A DNA stretch of 64,000 bases from Roseococcus sp. GTDB taxonomy: Bacteria; Pseudomonadota; Alphaproteobacteria; Acetobacterales; Acetobacteraceae. Within the stretch, counting starts at the first letter, position 1. Every line of letters starts with the position of its first letter. The notes beneath the pieces were generated by a model. The model was not told where the DNA came from. It was given only the letters and a program-made list of their open reading frames with translations, and ran no database searches. Location of the stretch: the NCBI GenBank assembly GCA_026414745.1, contig JAOAIK010000030.1, forward strand, positions 123,089-187,088, given 5' to 3'. Shown here in pieces: positions 32,373 through 40,456 of this stretch. The position numbers and the translations under genes are program-made.

Positions 32373-33326
32373 CTATCCCGCCCGCGCCGCCGCGATCAGG
32401 CACAGCAGCTCGAACAGCAGCGTGGCGCCCGCCAGCGCGGTGATGCCGGCATGGTCCTGGGGCGGCGAGAGTTCCACCACATCGCCGCCCACCACCTGTG
32501 CTCCGTACAGCCCATCCAGGATGCCGAGCAGCTCGCGAGGAGTCAGCCCGCCCCACTCGGGCGTGCCCGTGCCCGGGGCGAAGGCGGGATCGAGCACATC
32601 GAGATCGAGGCTGACCCAGCAGGGCCCGGTGCCGATGACGCGCCGCGCTTCGGCGACCACCCCTGCGACACCCATCCGCTCCACGGCCGGCATGTCGAGG
32701 AGCGTGATCCCCGCCTCGCGGGCCCAGGCGAGATCATCCGGGCCGTAGGAACCGCCGCGCAGTCCGATCTGCACCACCCGCGCCGGGGCGAGCAGCCCCT
32801 CCTCCACGGCATGTCGGAAGGGCGTGCCGTGGGTGAAGCGCGCGCCGAGGAAACTGCCTGCCGTGTCCGAATGGGCGTCGAGATGCACCATGCCCCAGGG
32901 CGGCGAAGGAGCGGCGCCCGCGCGCCGGAGGCCACGGAGCACGGGCAGGCTCATCAGGTGGTCGCCGCCCGCCATGAGCGGCGCCGTGCCTCCGGCGCAG
33001 AGGCCCGCGACGAAGCCTTCGACCTCCGCGAGCGTGGCGGCGACATCGAAGGGCCGCACCGGCGCATCCCCGGCATCCGCCACCTGGCAGAGCTCGAAAG
33101 GGGCCAGACCGCTGCGCCCGTGCCGCGGGCGGATCAGGGTGGAGGCCTCGCGCAGCGCCCGGGGGCCAAGCCGCGCGCCGGGGCGCAGCGTGGTGGCGCC
33201 GTCGAAGGGCACGCCGAACAGGGCGATGTCGAGCCCCGTGCGGCGCAGCGGCAGGCGGAAGAAGGTGGCGGGCCCCGCATAGCGCGGGCTCTCGCTTCCC
33301 GATGCGGGGCGCGGCCACTCCGCCAC
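32373..33326 (-). CDS. Agmatinase/arginase (ureohydrolase) family protein
   Basis: A 317-residue binuclear manganese hydrolase. Metal ligands are seen in MAGGDHLMSLP, VHLDAHSDT and SLDLDVLDPAFAPGTGTPEWGG. The N-terminal FGVPFDGATTLRPGARLGPRALREAS is the usual opening. Agmatinase (agmatine to putrescine plus urea) is the common assignment, but guanidinobutyrase, guanidinopropionase and formiminoglutamase share these motifs. It is followed four bases later by a TctC-type binding protein on the same strand, which could supply the substrate. Confidence 0.85.
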   Translation of the reverse strand: MAEWPRPASGSESPRYAGPATFFRLPLRRTGLDIALFGVPFDGATTLRPGARLGPRALREASTLIRPRHGRSGLAPFELCQVADAGDAPVRPFDVAATLAEVEGFVAGLCAGGTAPLMAGGDHLMSLPVLRGLRRAGAAPSPPWGMVHLDAHSDTAGSFLGARFTHGTPFRHAVEEGLLAPARVVQIGLRGGSYGPDDLAWAREAGITLLDMPAVERMGVAGVVAEARRVIGTGPCWVSLDLDVLDPAFAPGTGTPEWGGLTPRELLGILDGLYGAQVVGGDVVELSPPQDHAGITALAGATLLFELLCLIAAARAG

Positions 33327-33330
33327 CCGA

Positions 33331-34317
33331 TCAGCCCTCGAGGCGGATGTTCCGCTCGCGGATGACGCGGCCCCAGCGCTCGAACTCGGCGGCGACGAAG
33401 GCCTCCATCTCCTCCGGGGTGCTGCCCACGGCGTCGAGGCCGGCCGCCGCCATGCGCTCGGCGGTGGGGCGGTGCGCCACCGCCTCGCGCACCGCCTCGG
33501 AAATGCGGGCGAGCGCTGCCGGAGGGCTGCCCGCGGGCAGGGCGATGGCCCCCCAGGACTGCGCCGTGGCGCCGGGCAACCCGGCCTCGGCGAAGGTGGG
33601 CAGATCGGGCAGCACGGCGATGCGCCGCGGCCCGGAGGTGGCCAGCGCCCTGAGCCGCCCCTGCCGCACCTGCGGCAGCGAGGAGGCGGGCTGGTCGAGC
33701 ATCACCTGGATGGTGCCGCTGACGATGTCCGCCATTGCCTGGCCGGAGCCGCGATAGGGCACGTGCACCATCCGGATCCCGGCCTCGGCCATGAAGAGCT
33801 CGGTGAAGATGTGCGTGCCCGTGCCCACGCCCGAGCTGCCGAAGCTGAGCTGGCCGGGCCGCGCCCGGGCGTAGGCCAGGAACTCGGCGATGGTCTGCAC
33901 CGGCAGGGCGGGGTTCACCACCAGGATCACGTCGGTGGTGAAGAGCTTGGAGGCCATCACCAGCTCGCGCCGCACATCCACCGCGCGCATGAGCCCGAGA
34001 TGCGGGGCCAGGGTGAAGGCGCCGTTGGTGGCGACCAGCAGCGTGTGCCCGTCGGGCGCGCTGCGGGCGGCGGCCTCGATGCCCACCGCCCCGCCGGCGC
34101 CGGTGCGGTTCTCCACCACCACGCTCTGGCCGATGGTCTCGCTCATGCGCTCGGCGAGGATGCGCCCGCCGACATCGGTGCTGCCGCCGGGGGCGAAGGG
34201 AACGATGAGGCGCAGCGGCCGGCTGGGCTGCCAGGCCTGCGCCCGGGCGGCGGCGGGCAGCAGCAGAAGCGGGGCGGCGAGAAGGGCGCGGCGGGCGGGG
34301 GCAGGGCGGCGGGGCAT
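33331..34317 (-). CDS. Bug/TctC-family tripartite tricarboxylate transporter binding protein
   Basis: A 328-residue periplasmic binding protein. The signal peptide is MPRRPAPARRALLAAPLLLLPAAARAQ, with a twin-arginine-like start. The Bug hallmarks are LRLIVPFAPGGSTDVGGRILAERM, VVENRTGAGGAVG, FGSSGVGTGTHIFTELF and VPYRGSGQAMADIVSG. The ATG at 34317 places the signal peptide correctly; the frame remains open to 34380. No membrane components are encoded nearby. Second of three orphan members in the window. Confidence 0.9.
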   Translation of the reverse strand: MPRRPAPARRALLAAPLLLLPAAARAQAWQPSRPLRLIVPFAPGGSTDVGGRILAERMSETIGQSVVVENRTGAGGAVGIEAAARSAPDGHTLLVATNGAFTLAPHLGLMRAVDVRRELVMASKLFTTDVILVVNPALPVQTIAEFLAYARARPGQLSFGSSGVGTGTHIFTELFMAEAGIRMVHVPYRGSGQAMADIVSGTIQVMLDQPASSLPQVRQGRLRALATSGPRRIAVLPDLPTFAEAGLPGATAQSWGAIALPAGSPPAALARISEAVREAVAHRPTAERMAAAGLDAVGSTPEEMEAFVAAEFERWGRVIRERNIRLEG

Positions 34318-34386
34318 GGGCGGGCTTTCCGTCGGAGGGGGAAAGCTTCGCCCGCCCCGCGCCGCGGGATCAATGGGCACCGCGGC

Positions 34387-34779
34387 TCATGCCGCGCGGA
34401 AGGCCTCGGCCTCCACCTCGACGAGGAAGCGCGGATCGGCGAGGCCCGCGACGATGAGCAGGGTGGAGGCGGGGGCATGGCCCTCCAGCGCCTCGTCGCG
34501 CAGGGCCCGCCAGGGCTTCACCAGCGTGGCGTCGGTCAGGAAGACGGTGATCTTCACGAGGTCGCGCACCCCCATCCCGTGCGCGGCGAGGATGGTGCGG
34601 AGATTGGCCAGCGCCTGCCGGATCTGCCCCTCGGCCGTGGCGGGCAGGCTGCCATCGGGGGCGAACCCCACCTGGCCCGAGACGACGAGGCGCCGCCCCG
34701 GCCCCTCGACCAGGCAGGCGTGGGAGTAGCGCGAGGCCGGGGCGCGCACGCCCTCCGGGTTGCTGAAGGTCAGGCTCAT
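34387..34779 (-). CDS. RidA family protein
   Basis: A 130-residue YjgF/YER057c/UK114-type protein. The core VVSGQVGFAPDGSLPATAEGQIRQALANLRTIL is present, followed by VKITVFLTD. The C-terminal VEVEAEAFRA replaces the usual IEVEAIA. Family members hydrolyse reactive enamines and imines from PLP enzymes, which requires an arginine near position 105. The sequence here near LADPRFLVEVEAEA has an arginine close to that place. Its start overlaps the end of the lipoprotein gene. Confidence 0.85.
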   Translation of the reverse strand: MSLTFSNPEGVRAPASRYSHACLVEGPGRRLVVSGQVGFAPDGSLPATAEGQIRQALANLRTILAAHGMGVRDLVKITVFLTDATLVKPWRALRDEALEGHAPASTLLIVAGLADPRFLVEVEAEAFRAA

Positions 34780-35423
34780 GTGCGGGGCAACTCCTCGCGC
34801 TGGACGCCGGCGGGCGGGGGCGCCGTGCCGGCCGAGGGGGCGAGATAGGGGCGCAGCGCGCGGCGCACCTGGAACTCGAACTCGGTGTTGAGGTCGAACA
34901 TGGTCAGCCGCAGCAGGGACTCGGCGGCGATGCGCCGCGCCTCGGCGCTGCTCTCGGCGTTGCGGCTGCGCGAGGCGGTGGCCTCGGCGAAACCGAGCCG
35001 CCGGTCGTTCTCGCCCAGGATCTCGAGCCGCGCGGTCAGGGTGCAGTCCAGCCGCTCGCCGGGATCGGCGGCGAAGAAGCCGCCCCCGCGCGGCTGGCGC
35101 GCGCGCAGGATCTGCGCCCGCACCACCACGAAGCGCGCCCGGTTCTCGCGCCCGAAGGCGGAGAGGCGGTCGCGCCCCATGATGCGCACGGCCTCGGCCG
35201 CGCTCGGCGAGAGTTCGCGCCCCACATCGGCGGGACCGGCGTTGGGGGTGTGCTCGTCGATCTCCACCTGCGCCACGTCGAGCGCGATGGGGGTCAGGTG
35301 GCGGTAGCCGATGGGCGGGCCCTCGAGGCGCGGGGGCGGGCTCGCGCAGGCGGCCAGCGCGGCGGGGGCGAGGAGCAGGGCGCGGCGGGCCGTGCGCCCC
35401 GTCGGGACGGGGCCTGCGCTCAT
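34776..35423 (-). CDS. Putative lipoprotein of unknown function
   Basis: A 215-residue exported protein. The N-terminus RRALLLAPAALAACASPPP is a signal peptide with an LAAC lipobox, so the mature protein should be membrane-anchored by a lipidated cysteine. The rest is soluble and predicted mixed alpha/beta, with the segment FFAADPGERLDCTLTARLEI. I do not recognise a family. It overlaps hslO upstream and the RidA gene downstream by four bases each, so all three are co-translated. Confidence 0.75.
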   Translation of the reverse strand: MSAGPVPTGRTARRALLLAPAALAACASPPPRLEGPPIGYRHLTPIALDVAQVEIDEHTPNAGPADVGRELSPSAAEAVRIMGRDRLSAFGRENRARFVVVRAQILRARQPRGGGFFAADPGERLDCTLTARLEILGENDRRLGFAEATASRSRNAESSAEARRIAAESLLRLTMFDLNTEFEFQVRRALRPYLAPSAGTAPPPAGVQREELPRT

Positions 35424-36376
35424 GCCTTCCCCGCGGGCGCGCCGCGCAACCCCTTGCGCGCGAAACGGAAATCGTGGTTGCAGAACTCGCAGGTCACGGT
35501 GATCGTTCCGTCCTCGGCCATGTGGTCGAGATCCTCCGGCGGGAAGCCCTCGAGCACGCCCACCAGCCGCGAGCGCGAGCAGCGGCAGCCATAGGCCAGC
35601 GCGCGCGGCTGATCCAGCGCCAGCCCCTCCTCGTGGAACAGCCGGTGCAGCAGGCGCTCGGGCGGCAGCGCGTCGTCCAGCATCTCCTCGGGGGTGAGAG
35701 TGTGGGCAAGGGCGAGAGCGGTGCTCCAGGCCTCTTCCTGGGCCGCCTCGTCGAGCTCCGGGCCCACGCCGCCCGCGCCGGCCACGCGCTCCATCAGGAA
35801 GGCGGCCGCGCGCCAGCCCTGCGGCCCGCGCGCGCAGGCCAGCCGGACGAAGGCGCGCAGCTGCTCGGAGGCGGCGAAATAGCGGCCCGTCATCTCCGCC
35901 AGATCCGCCCCCTCGATGGCGACGATGCCCTGGTAGCGGTCCATCTGCGGCCCCTGGTCGCAGGTGAAGGCGAGATAGCCCTTGCCGAGCAGCGCCCGCG
36001 CCGAGGGATTGCGGCCATAGCGGGCGAGCTTCTCCGTCTCGACACGGGCGTAGCCGCGCAGCGCACCGGTGTGGGTGCAGTCGGCCAGCAGCATGGGCAC
36101 GGGCCCATCGCCCTTGGCCTGGAGCGAGAAGCTGCCCTGGTATTTGAGGGCCGAGGCGAGGCCCGCGGTCAGCGCCAGCGCCTCGCCCTGCAGGCGCGTC
36201 ACCGGCTCGGGATGGTCGTGGCGCGTGAGCAGCGCCTCGGCCAGCGGACCAAGACGCACGAGCCGCCCCCGCACCGGTTTGCGCCGCAGATGGAAGGGGG
36301 TGATGCCGCGCGGCACCACGAGATCGGGCACCGGCGGACGGTCATGGTCGAGGAAGTCGGGCCGCATCGCGCTCAC
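35420..36376 (-). CDS. hslO: Redox-regulated chaperone Hsp33
   Basis: A 318-residue holdase activated by oxidation. The C-terminal zinc switch is visible as CRCSRSRL and CEFCNHDF (CxC plus CxxC). The central part shows GNPSARALLGKGYLAFTCDQG-like substrate-domain features and GVGPELDEAAQEEAWSTAL. In unstressed cells zinc keeps it inactive; peroxide or heat releases zinc and exposes the binding surface. The start is 36376 or the in-frame ATG at 36367. Confidence 0.93.
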   Translation of the reverse strand: MSAMRPDFLDHDRPPVPDLVVPRGITPFHLRRKPVRGRLVRLGPLAEALLTRHDHPEPVTRLQGEALALTAGLASALKYQGSFSLQAKGDGPVPMLLADCTHTGALRGYARVETEKLARYGRNPSARALLGKGYLAFTCDQGPQMDRYQGIVAIEGADLAEMTGRYFAASEQLRAFVRLACARGPQGWRAAAFLMERVAGAGGVGPELDEAAQEEAWSTALALAHTLTPEEMLDDALPPERLLHRLFHEEGLALDQPRALAYGCRCSRSRLVGVLEGFPPEDLDHMAEDGTITVTCEFCNHDFRFARKGLRGAPAGKA

Positions 36377-36433
36377 CGTGGCGCGATAGCGCAGATCGGG
36401 CCGGCCCGGAATGCTCCCGGTGCCGCCCCGCCC

Positions 36434-36523
36434 TCAGCGGAGGACGAGGATCAGGATCTGCACCACCGCCGCAAGGGTGGCGGCGAGCAGCACCCAGCTG
36501 CGCAGCCGCCCCGGATCGGGCAC
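36434..36523 (-). CDS. Possible 29-residue membrane peptide downstream of MarR
   Basis: A GTG three bases after the marR stop opens a 30-codon frame. It encodes VPDPGRLRSWVLLAAT followed by LAAVVQILILVLR and a TGA stop. The product is one hydrophobic helix flanked by arginines, a typical small membrane protein. Coupling to the marR stop would explain the lack of its own strong ribosome site. No family is recognised, and a chance frame cannot be excluded in such GC-rich DNA. Confidence 0.4.
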   Translation of the reverse strand: MPDPGRLRSWVLLAATLAAVVQILILVLR

Positions 36524-36526
36524 GCC

Positions 36527-36991
36527 TCAGGCCGCCAGCGCCCGGCGCGGGCGGGCAGGACGGGCGATCATCTCGCGCAGCAGCGCCTTGAAGCGCTCGC
36601 TCTCGAGCTGGGGGAAGCGCTGGATCACCTGCGCCTCGTGCCGTTTGGCGGCCTCCAGCGGCTCCTTCACCAGCTCCTGCCCCTTGGGGGTGAGCTCGAT
36701 GCGGACCACACGGCGGTCCCTGGGGTCGGGCAGGCGGCGCACCAGCCCGTCGCGCACCATCCGGTCGAGCAGCTTGGTCATGGTGGGCTGCTGCAGCAGG
36801 CAAGCCTCCGCGAGACCCGTCACTGTCTGCGGCTCCGCCCCCGAGAGGCTGGCCAGCACCCGCCACACCGGCACGCTGAGCCCGGCGCGGCGCAGCGTGG
36901 CGTGGAACTCGGCCGAGACGGTGTGGGAGGCCCGCGCCAGGAGGTAGAGGAGATAGTCGTCCACGAAACGAGGGGAGGCGTGTTCGCTCAT
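36527..36991 (-). CDS. MarR-family transcriptional regulator
   Basis: A 154-residue winged-helix regulator starting MSEHASPRFVDDYLLYLLARASHTVSAEFH. The recognition helix region is TGLAEACLLQQPTMTKLLDRMVRDGLVRR, and the wing RLPDPRDRRVVRIELTPKG matches the MarR consensus. An earlier in-frame ATG at 37012 is possible. It resembles regulators of aromatic-acid or stress genes in length and pattern, but no target operon is adjacent. Two direct repeats lie 75-97 bases upstream. Confidence 0.9.
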   Translation of the reverse strand: MSEHASPRFVDDYLLYLLARASHTVSAEFHATLRRAGLSVPVWRVLASLSGAEPQTVTGLAEACLLQQPTMTKLLDRMVRDGLVRRLPDPRDRRVVRIELTPKGQELVKEPLEAAKRHEAQVIQRFPQLESERFKALLREMIARPARPRRALAA

Positions 36992-37065
36992 CCAAACGAT
37001 CCCGATGCACATAATGTCTGCGCCTGAAAGTCCGCCTCCGCCCGCGCCGTCGCAACCTCGGAAAA

Positions 37066-37088
37066 CTACGCATAGGAACTCTACGCAT
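37066..37088. repeat. Direct repeat upstream of the second marR
   Basis: CTACGCAT occurs at 37066-37073 and again at 37081-37088, spaced 15 bases start to start, in one of the few AT-richer spots. The second copy overlaps the stop codon of the DUF3293 gene. It may be a regulator-binding site for the marR promoter. Confidence 0.35.
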
Positions 37089-37494
37089 GGACATGGAGCG
37101 CGGGTGCGGCGCGCGGGCCGAGGACGTAGAGCAGACGCGCGGGCCTGCCGCGCGGAACCACCACCACCGCCGCCTGGCGGAAGCGCCGGGCGAGGCGCCG
37201 CGCGGCGCGCAGCGAGAGGGCGGCGAGCAGCATCCTCTCGCGCCAGCGGCCGAGCGCCCCTTCGCCCTCGACATGCGGCGCCGGCCGCAGCGCCCGGCGC
37301 AGCGCCGCCATGGCCTGCGCGTTCCAGCGCCCCGGCATGGGGCGCGAGAGCGGGTTCCAGGCGGTGAGGAAGACGCCCTGCGGCGCGCCGTGCCGCGCCA
37401 GCCAGCGATCGGCCGAGGCGCTGCGCCGCCCCACCCGCACCGCCACCTCGCCCGCGCGGTAGAGGCTCGCGCGATAGGCGGCGTGACGCGTCAC
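37081..37494 (-). CDS. DUF3293-like protein
   Basis: A 137-residue protein from a GTG start. The segments YRASLYRAGEVAVRVG and GVFLTAWNPLSRPMPGRWNAQAM match the N-terminal half of DUF3293, whose function is unknown. The C-terminus is arginine-rich, then hydrophobic (RQAAVVVVPRGRPARLLYVLG). It starts four bases after the rlmI stop, so it is co-transcribed with rlmI and the upstream EamA genes. Confidence 0.7.
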   Translation of the reverse strand: MTRHAAYRASLYRAGEVAVRVGRRSASADRWLARHGAPQGVFLTAWNPLSRPMPGRWNAQAMAALRRALRPAPHVEGEGALGRWRERMLLAALSLRAARRLARRFRQAAVVVVPRGRPARLLYVLGPRAAPALHVHA

Positions 37495-37497
37495 GGA

Positions 37498-38682
37498 TCA
37501 GTCCAGCGCGAAGAGCAGCGCCTTGAGGTAGGCGCTCTCCGGCAGCAGCGGGTGCACCGGATGGTCCGGCCCCGCCCCGCCGCTCCAGAGCAGCCGCGCC
37601 TCGCGCCGGGCGCGCCACAGCCCCTGCGCCACCGTGTCCAGGAACTCGCCCGGCCCCACATGGTGCGAGCAGGAGGCGAGGAAGAGCACGCCCCCGGGCG
37701 CGGTGACCTGCGCGGCGAGCCGCGCGAGCCGCCCATAGGCCCTGATCGCGGCCGGGATGTCCTTGCGCGCCTTGGCGAAGGCGGGCGGGTCCGCCACCAC
37801 CACGCCGAAGCGCCGGCCCTCCGCGCCCATGCGTTCGAGCGCCTCCATCGCCTCGGCCTTCTCGGCCCGCACCCGGGCGGCGAGGCCGTTCGCCCGCGCG
37901 CTCGCCATCGCCAGCGCGAGCGCCTGTTCGGAGCGGTCGAGCAGCGTCACCTCCCGCGCCCCGGCCCGGGCCGCGACGAGGCCGAAGCCGCCGGTGTGGC
38001 AGAAGGCGTCGAGCATGGTCTCGCCCGCGGCCAGCGCGGCCACGCGCCGGCGGTTCTCGCGCTGGTCGTGGAACCAGCCGGTCTTCTGCCCGCCGAGCAG
38101 GTCCACCTCGAAGACGAGGCCCGCTTCCTCCACGCGGGCGCGGGCCTCGGCGCCGTGCAGCAGCCGCACGTGCTGGTCGAGGCCCTCGAGCGCGCGCACG
38201 GCCGCGTCGTTGCGCGCCACCACCGCCCGGGGCGCGAGCATCCCGCGCAGCGCCTCCAGGATCAGAGGGGTGGCCGCCTCCATCCCCGCCGTGTTGGCCT
38301 GCAGCGCGATGGCCTCGCCGTAGCGGTCGAGCACGAGGCCGGGCAGCCCGTCCGCCTCGGCGTGCACGAGGCGGTGATGCGCGCCGAGGCCGAGCCGCGC
38401 GCGCAGCCGCATCGCCGCCTCGATGCGCCGCGCGAACCAGGCGGCGTCGATCGGCGCCTCGGGGTCGCGCTCCAGCCGGCGCAGGGCGATCAGGCTGTGC
38501 GGGTTGAAGTGCCATTGCCCGTGCCGCACCCCGTCATCCCCCTCGAGCCGCACGACGGAGCCGGGCGGCAGGGCGCGGGCGGCGGGCGTCATCGCCACCT
38601 CGTTGGAGAAGGCCCAGGGGTGGCCCGCCTTCACGCGCCGGTCCCGCCCCGGCAGCAGGCGGATCAGCGGCGGCACGCTCAT
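37498..38682 (-). CDS. rlmI: 23S rRNA m5C methyltransferase, RlmI-like
   Basis: A 394-residue class I SAM-dependent methyltransferase. An N-terminal PUA-like part holds RVKAGHPWAFSNEV. The EEHLLYR-type linker is represented by HRLVHAEADGLPGLVLDRYG. The SAM site is LDAFCHTGGFGLVAARAGA. The catalytic motifs are VVADPPAFAKARKD and FLASCSHHV, with cysteine in the latter. RlmI methylates C1962 of E. coli 23S rRNA, and the same role is expected. It overlaps the EamA gene upstream by four bases. Confidence 0.88.
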   Translation of the reverse strand: MSVPPLIRLLPGRDRRVKAGHPWAFSNEVAMTPAARALPPGSVVRLEGDDGVRHGQWHFNPHSLIALRRLERDPEAPIDAAWFARRIEAAMRLRARLGLGAHHRLVHAEADGLPGLVLDRYGEAIALQANTAGMEAATPLILEALRGMLAPRAVVARNDAAVRALEGLDQHVRLLHGAEARARVEEAGLVFEVDLLGGQKTGWFHDQRENRRRVAALAAGETMLDAFCHTGGFGLVAARAGAREVTLLDRSEQALALAMASARANGLAARVRAEKAEAMEALERMGAEGRRFGVVVADPPAFAKARKDIPAAIRAYGRLARLAAQVTAPGGVLFLASCSHHVGPGEFLDTVAQGLWRARREARLLWSGGAGPDHPVHPLLPESAYLKALLFALD

Positions 38683-39563
38683 GCGCGGCCCCCGCCCGCG
38701 CGCGCGGCGATGAGGATGGCCGCGCCCGTCATCACCAGTGCGAGCAGTTCGCGCCCGCCCACCGGATCGCCCAGCATCAGCGCGGCGGCGGCCACGCCGA
38801 CCACGGGCGAGAGCAGCGTGCCCAGCGCGGCGGCCGAGGCGGGCAGGCGCCGCAGCGCGGCGAACCAGGCGAGGTAGCAGGAGGAGATCGGCACCATGAC
38901 CATCCAGAGCACGGCGAGCCACCCCGTGCGCGTCACCTCCTGCCACGCCGGCGCCTCGAGCGCGAGGGCGGCGAGCGGCAGGGGCAGGCAGCCCAGGCTC
39001 ATCTGCCAGAAGATGGCGGCGACGGGCGGCAGCGCGAGCGGCGCGCGCTTCATCAGCACCGCGCCCAGCGCGAAGAGGAAGGTGGCGGCCAGCATCAGCA
39101 GCAGGCCCGGAAGCTGCCCCCCGCCCGGCGCGCGCGCCTCGCCCGCGAAGAGCACGAGCACCCCGCCGAGGCCGAGCAGCAGCGCGAGCAGCCGGGCGGG
39201 CGTCAGCGCCTCGCGCAGCAGGGCCGCGCCGAGCAGCGTGGCCCAGACCGGCATGGTGGCCGCCACGATCGCGAGTTCCGCCGCCGTGAGATAGAGCAGC
39301 GCGAGCGTGGTCGGCCCCATCCAGCAGGTGACGTTGAGGAAGGCCGCCAGCGGCAGGCGCGGCCACACCGCGCGCGGCGGCCACAGCGCCTCGCCGCGCA
39401 GCCGCGCCGCGGCGAGCAGCAGCAGGCAGGCGAGATAGGCCGTCAGCGCGCGGGCCGAGAAGGGCGGGATCTCGGCGAAGACGAGCTTCAGAACGGGCCA
39501 GGTGGAGCCCCAGCCGAAGGAGGTGAAGAGCAGCAGCAGGACGCCCGCGCCGCGCGGGCTCAT
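38679..39563 (-). CDS. EamA-family (DMT) transporter, copy 2
   Basis: A 294-residue inner-membrane protein with about ten helices arranged as two EamA repeats. It starts MSPRGAGVLLLLFTSFGWGSTWPVLK. Landmarks are FLNVTCWMGPTTLALLYLTAAELAIVAATMPVWATLLGA and the second-repeat WFAALRRLPASAAALGTLLSPVVGV. Such carriers export amino acids or metabolites. It is closely related to, and overlaps, the preceding EamA gene, which indicates a tandem duplication. Confidence 0.9.
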   Translation of the reverse strand: MSPRGAGVLLLLFTSFGWGSTWPVLKLVFAEIPPFSARALTAYLACLLLLAAARLRGEALWPPRAVWPRLPLAAFLNVTCWMGPTTLALLYLTAAELAIVAATMPVWATLLGAALLREALTPARLLALLLGLGGVLVLFAGEARAPGGGQLPGLLLMLAATFLFALGAVLMKRAPLALPPVAAIFWQMSLGCLPLPLAALALEAPAWQEVTRTGWLAVLWMVMVPISSCYLAWFAALRRLPASAAALGTLLSPVVGVAAAALMLGDPVGGRELLALVMTGAAILIAARAGGGRA

Positions 39564-40447
39564 GGCGCGCGCGCCCCGCCCGCGCGCACGGCGAGCGCCA
39601 CCGCGGCCAGGATGCAGCCCAGCGCCGCCACATGCCGCCAGCCGAGCGGCTCGCCCAGCAGCAGCGCCGCACCGGCCGTGCCGATCACCGGCACGAGCAG
39701 GGTGCCCAGCGCCGCCGTGCCCGCCGGCAGCCGGCGCAGCGCCGCGAACCAGCACACATAGGCCATGGCGAGCGGCACCAGCGCCATCCAGACGAAGCAG
39801 AACCAGGCGGTGGCCGAGAGCGCGCCCCAGCGCGGCGCCTCCAGCAGCAGCGAGAGCAGCGCGAGCGGCGCGCAGCCCAGGAAGAGCTGCCAGGCCGCCG
39901 AGGCGTTGGACGGCAGCGCGAGCGGCCGGCGCTTGGCCAGGATGGCGCCCAGCGCGAAGGCCACCGCCGCGCCGAGCACCATCGCCGCGCCCAACCATGT
40001 CCCGGGGCCGAAGGCCGGCGGCTGGCCGAGGACGAGCAGCGCCACCCCCAGCGCGCCGAAGCCCAGCGCCGCGATGCGCGCCGCCCCCAGCGGCTCGCCC
40101 AGCAGCGCCCAGGCCAGCAGCGCCGTCCAGACCGGCATGGTGTAGGCGATGATCGCCCCCTCGGCCGCCGAGAGCCAGAGCAGCGCCACCGTGGTGAGCC
40201 CCATCCAGGCGGTGACGTTGAGCGCGGCGAAGACCGCCGTGCGCCCCCACAGCGCGCGCGGCAGGATCAGGCTCTCCCCCCGCGCGCGCGCCAGCAGCGC
40301 GAGCGCCGCCGCGCCGAGGAAGGCCGCGTAGGCGCGCGCGGCGAGCGGCGGCATCTCGGTCAGCAGCAGCTTGAGCAGGGGCCAGTTGGAGCCCCAGCCC
40401 AGCGTGGTGAGCATCAGCAGCAGCAGGCCGGTGGTGCGGGGCGTCAC
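39560..40447 (-). CDS. EamA-family (DMT) transporter, copy 1
   Basis: A 295-residue ten-helix drug/metabolite transporter. It parallels the next gene throughout: LLLLMLTTLGWGSNWPLLK at the start, then ALNVTAWMGLTTVALLWLSAAEGAIIAYTMPVW, and CWFAALRRLPAGTAALGTLLVPVIG near the end. The two genes overlap by ATGA and probably function as a pair or with different substrates. The substrate is unknown. It lies nine bases downstream of gluQ. Confidence 0.9.
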   Translation of the reverse strand: MTPRTTGLLLLMLTTLGWGSNWPLLKLLLTEMPPLAARAYAAFLGAAALALLARARGESLILPRALWGRTAVFAALNVTAWMGLTTVALLWLSAAEGAIIAYTMPVWTALLAWALLGEPLGAARIAALGFGALGVALLVLGQPPAFGPGTWLGAAMVLGAAVAFALGAILAKRRPLALPSNASAAWQLFLGCAPLALLSLLLEAPRWGALSATAWFCFVWMALVPLAMAYVCWFAALRRLPAGTAALGTLLVPVIGTAGAALLLGEPLGWRHVAALGCILAAVALAVRAGGARAP

Positions 40448-40456
40448 GAAGCAAGG

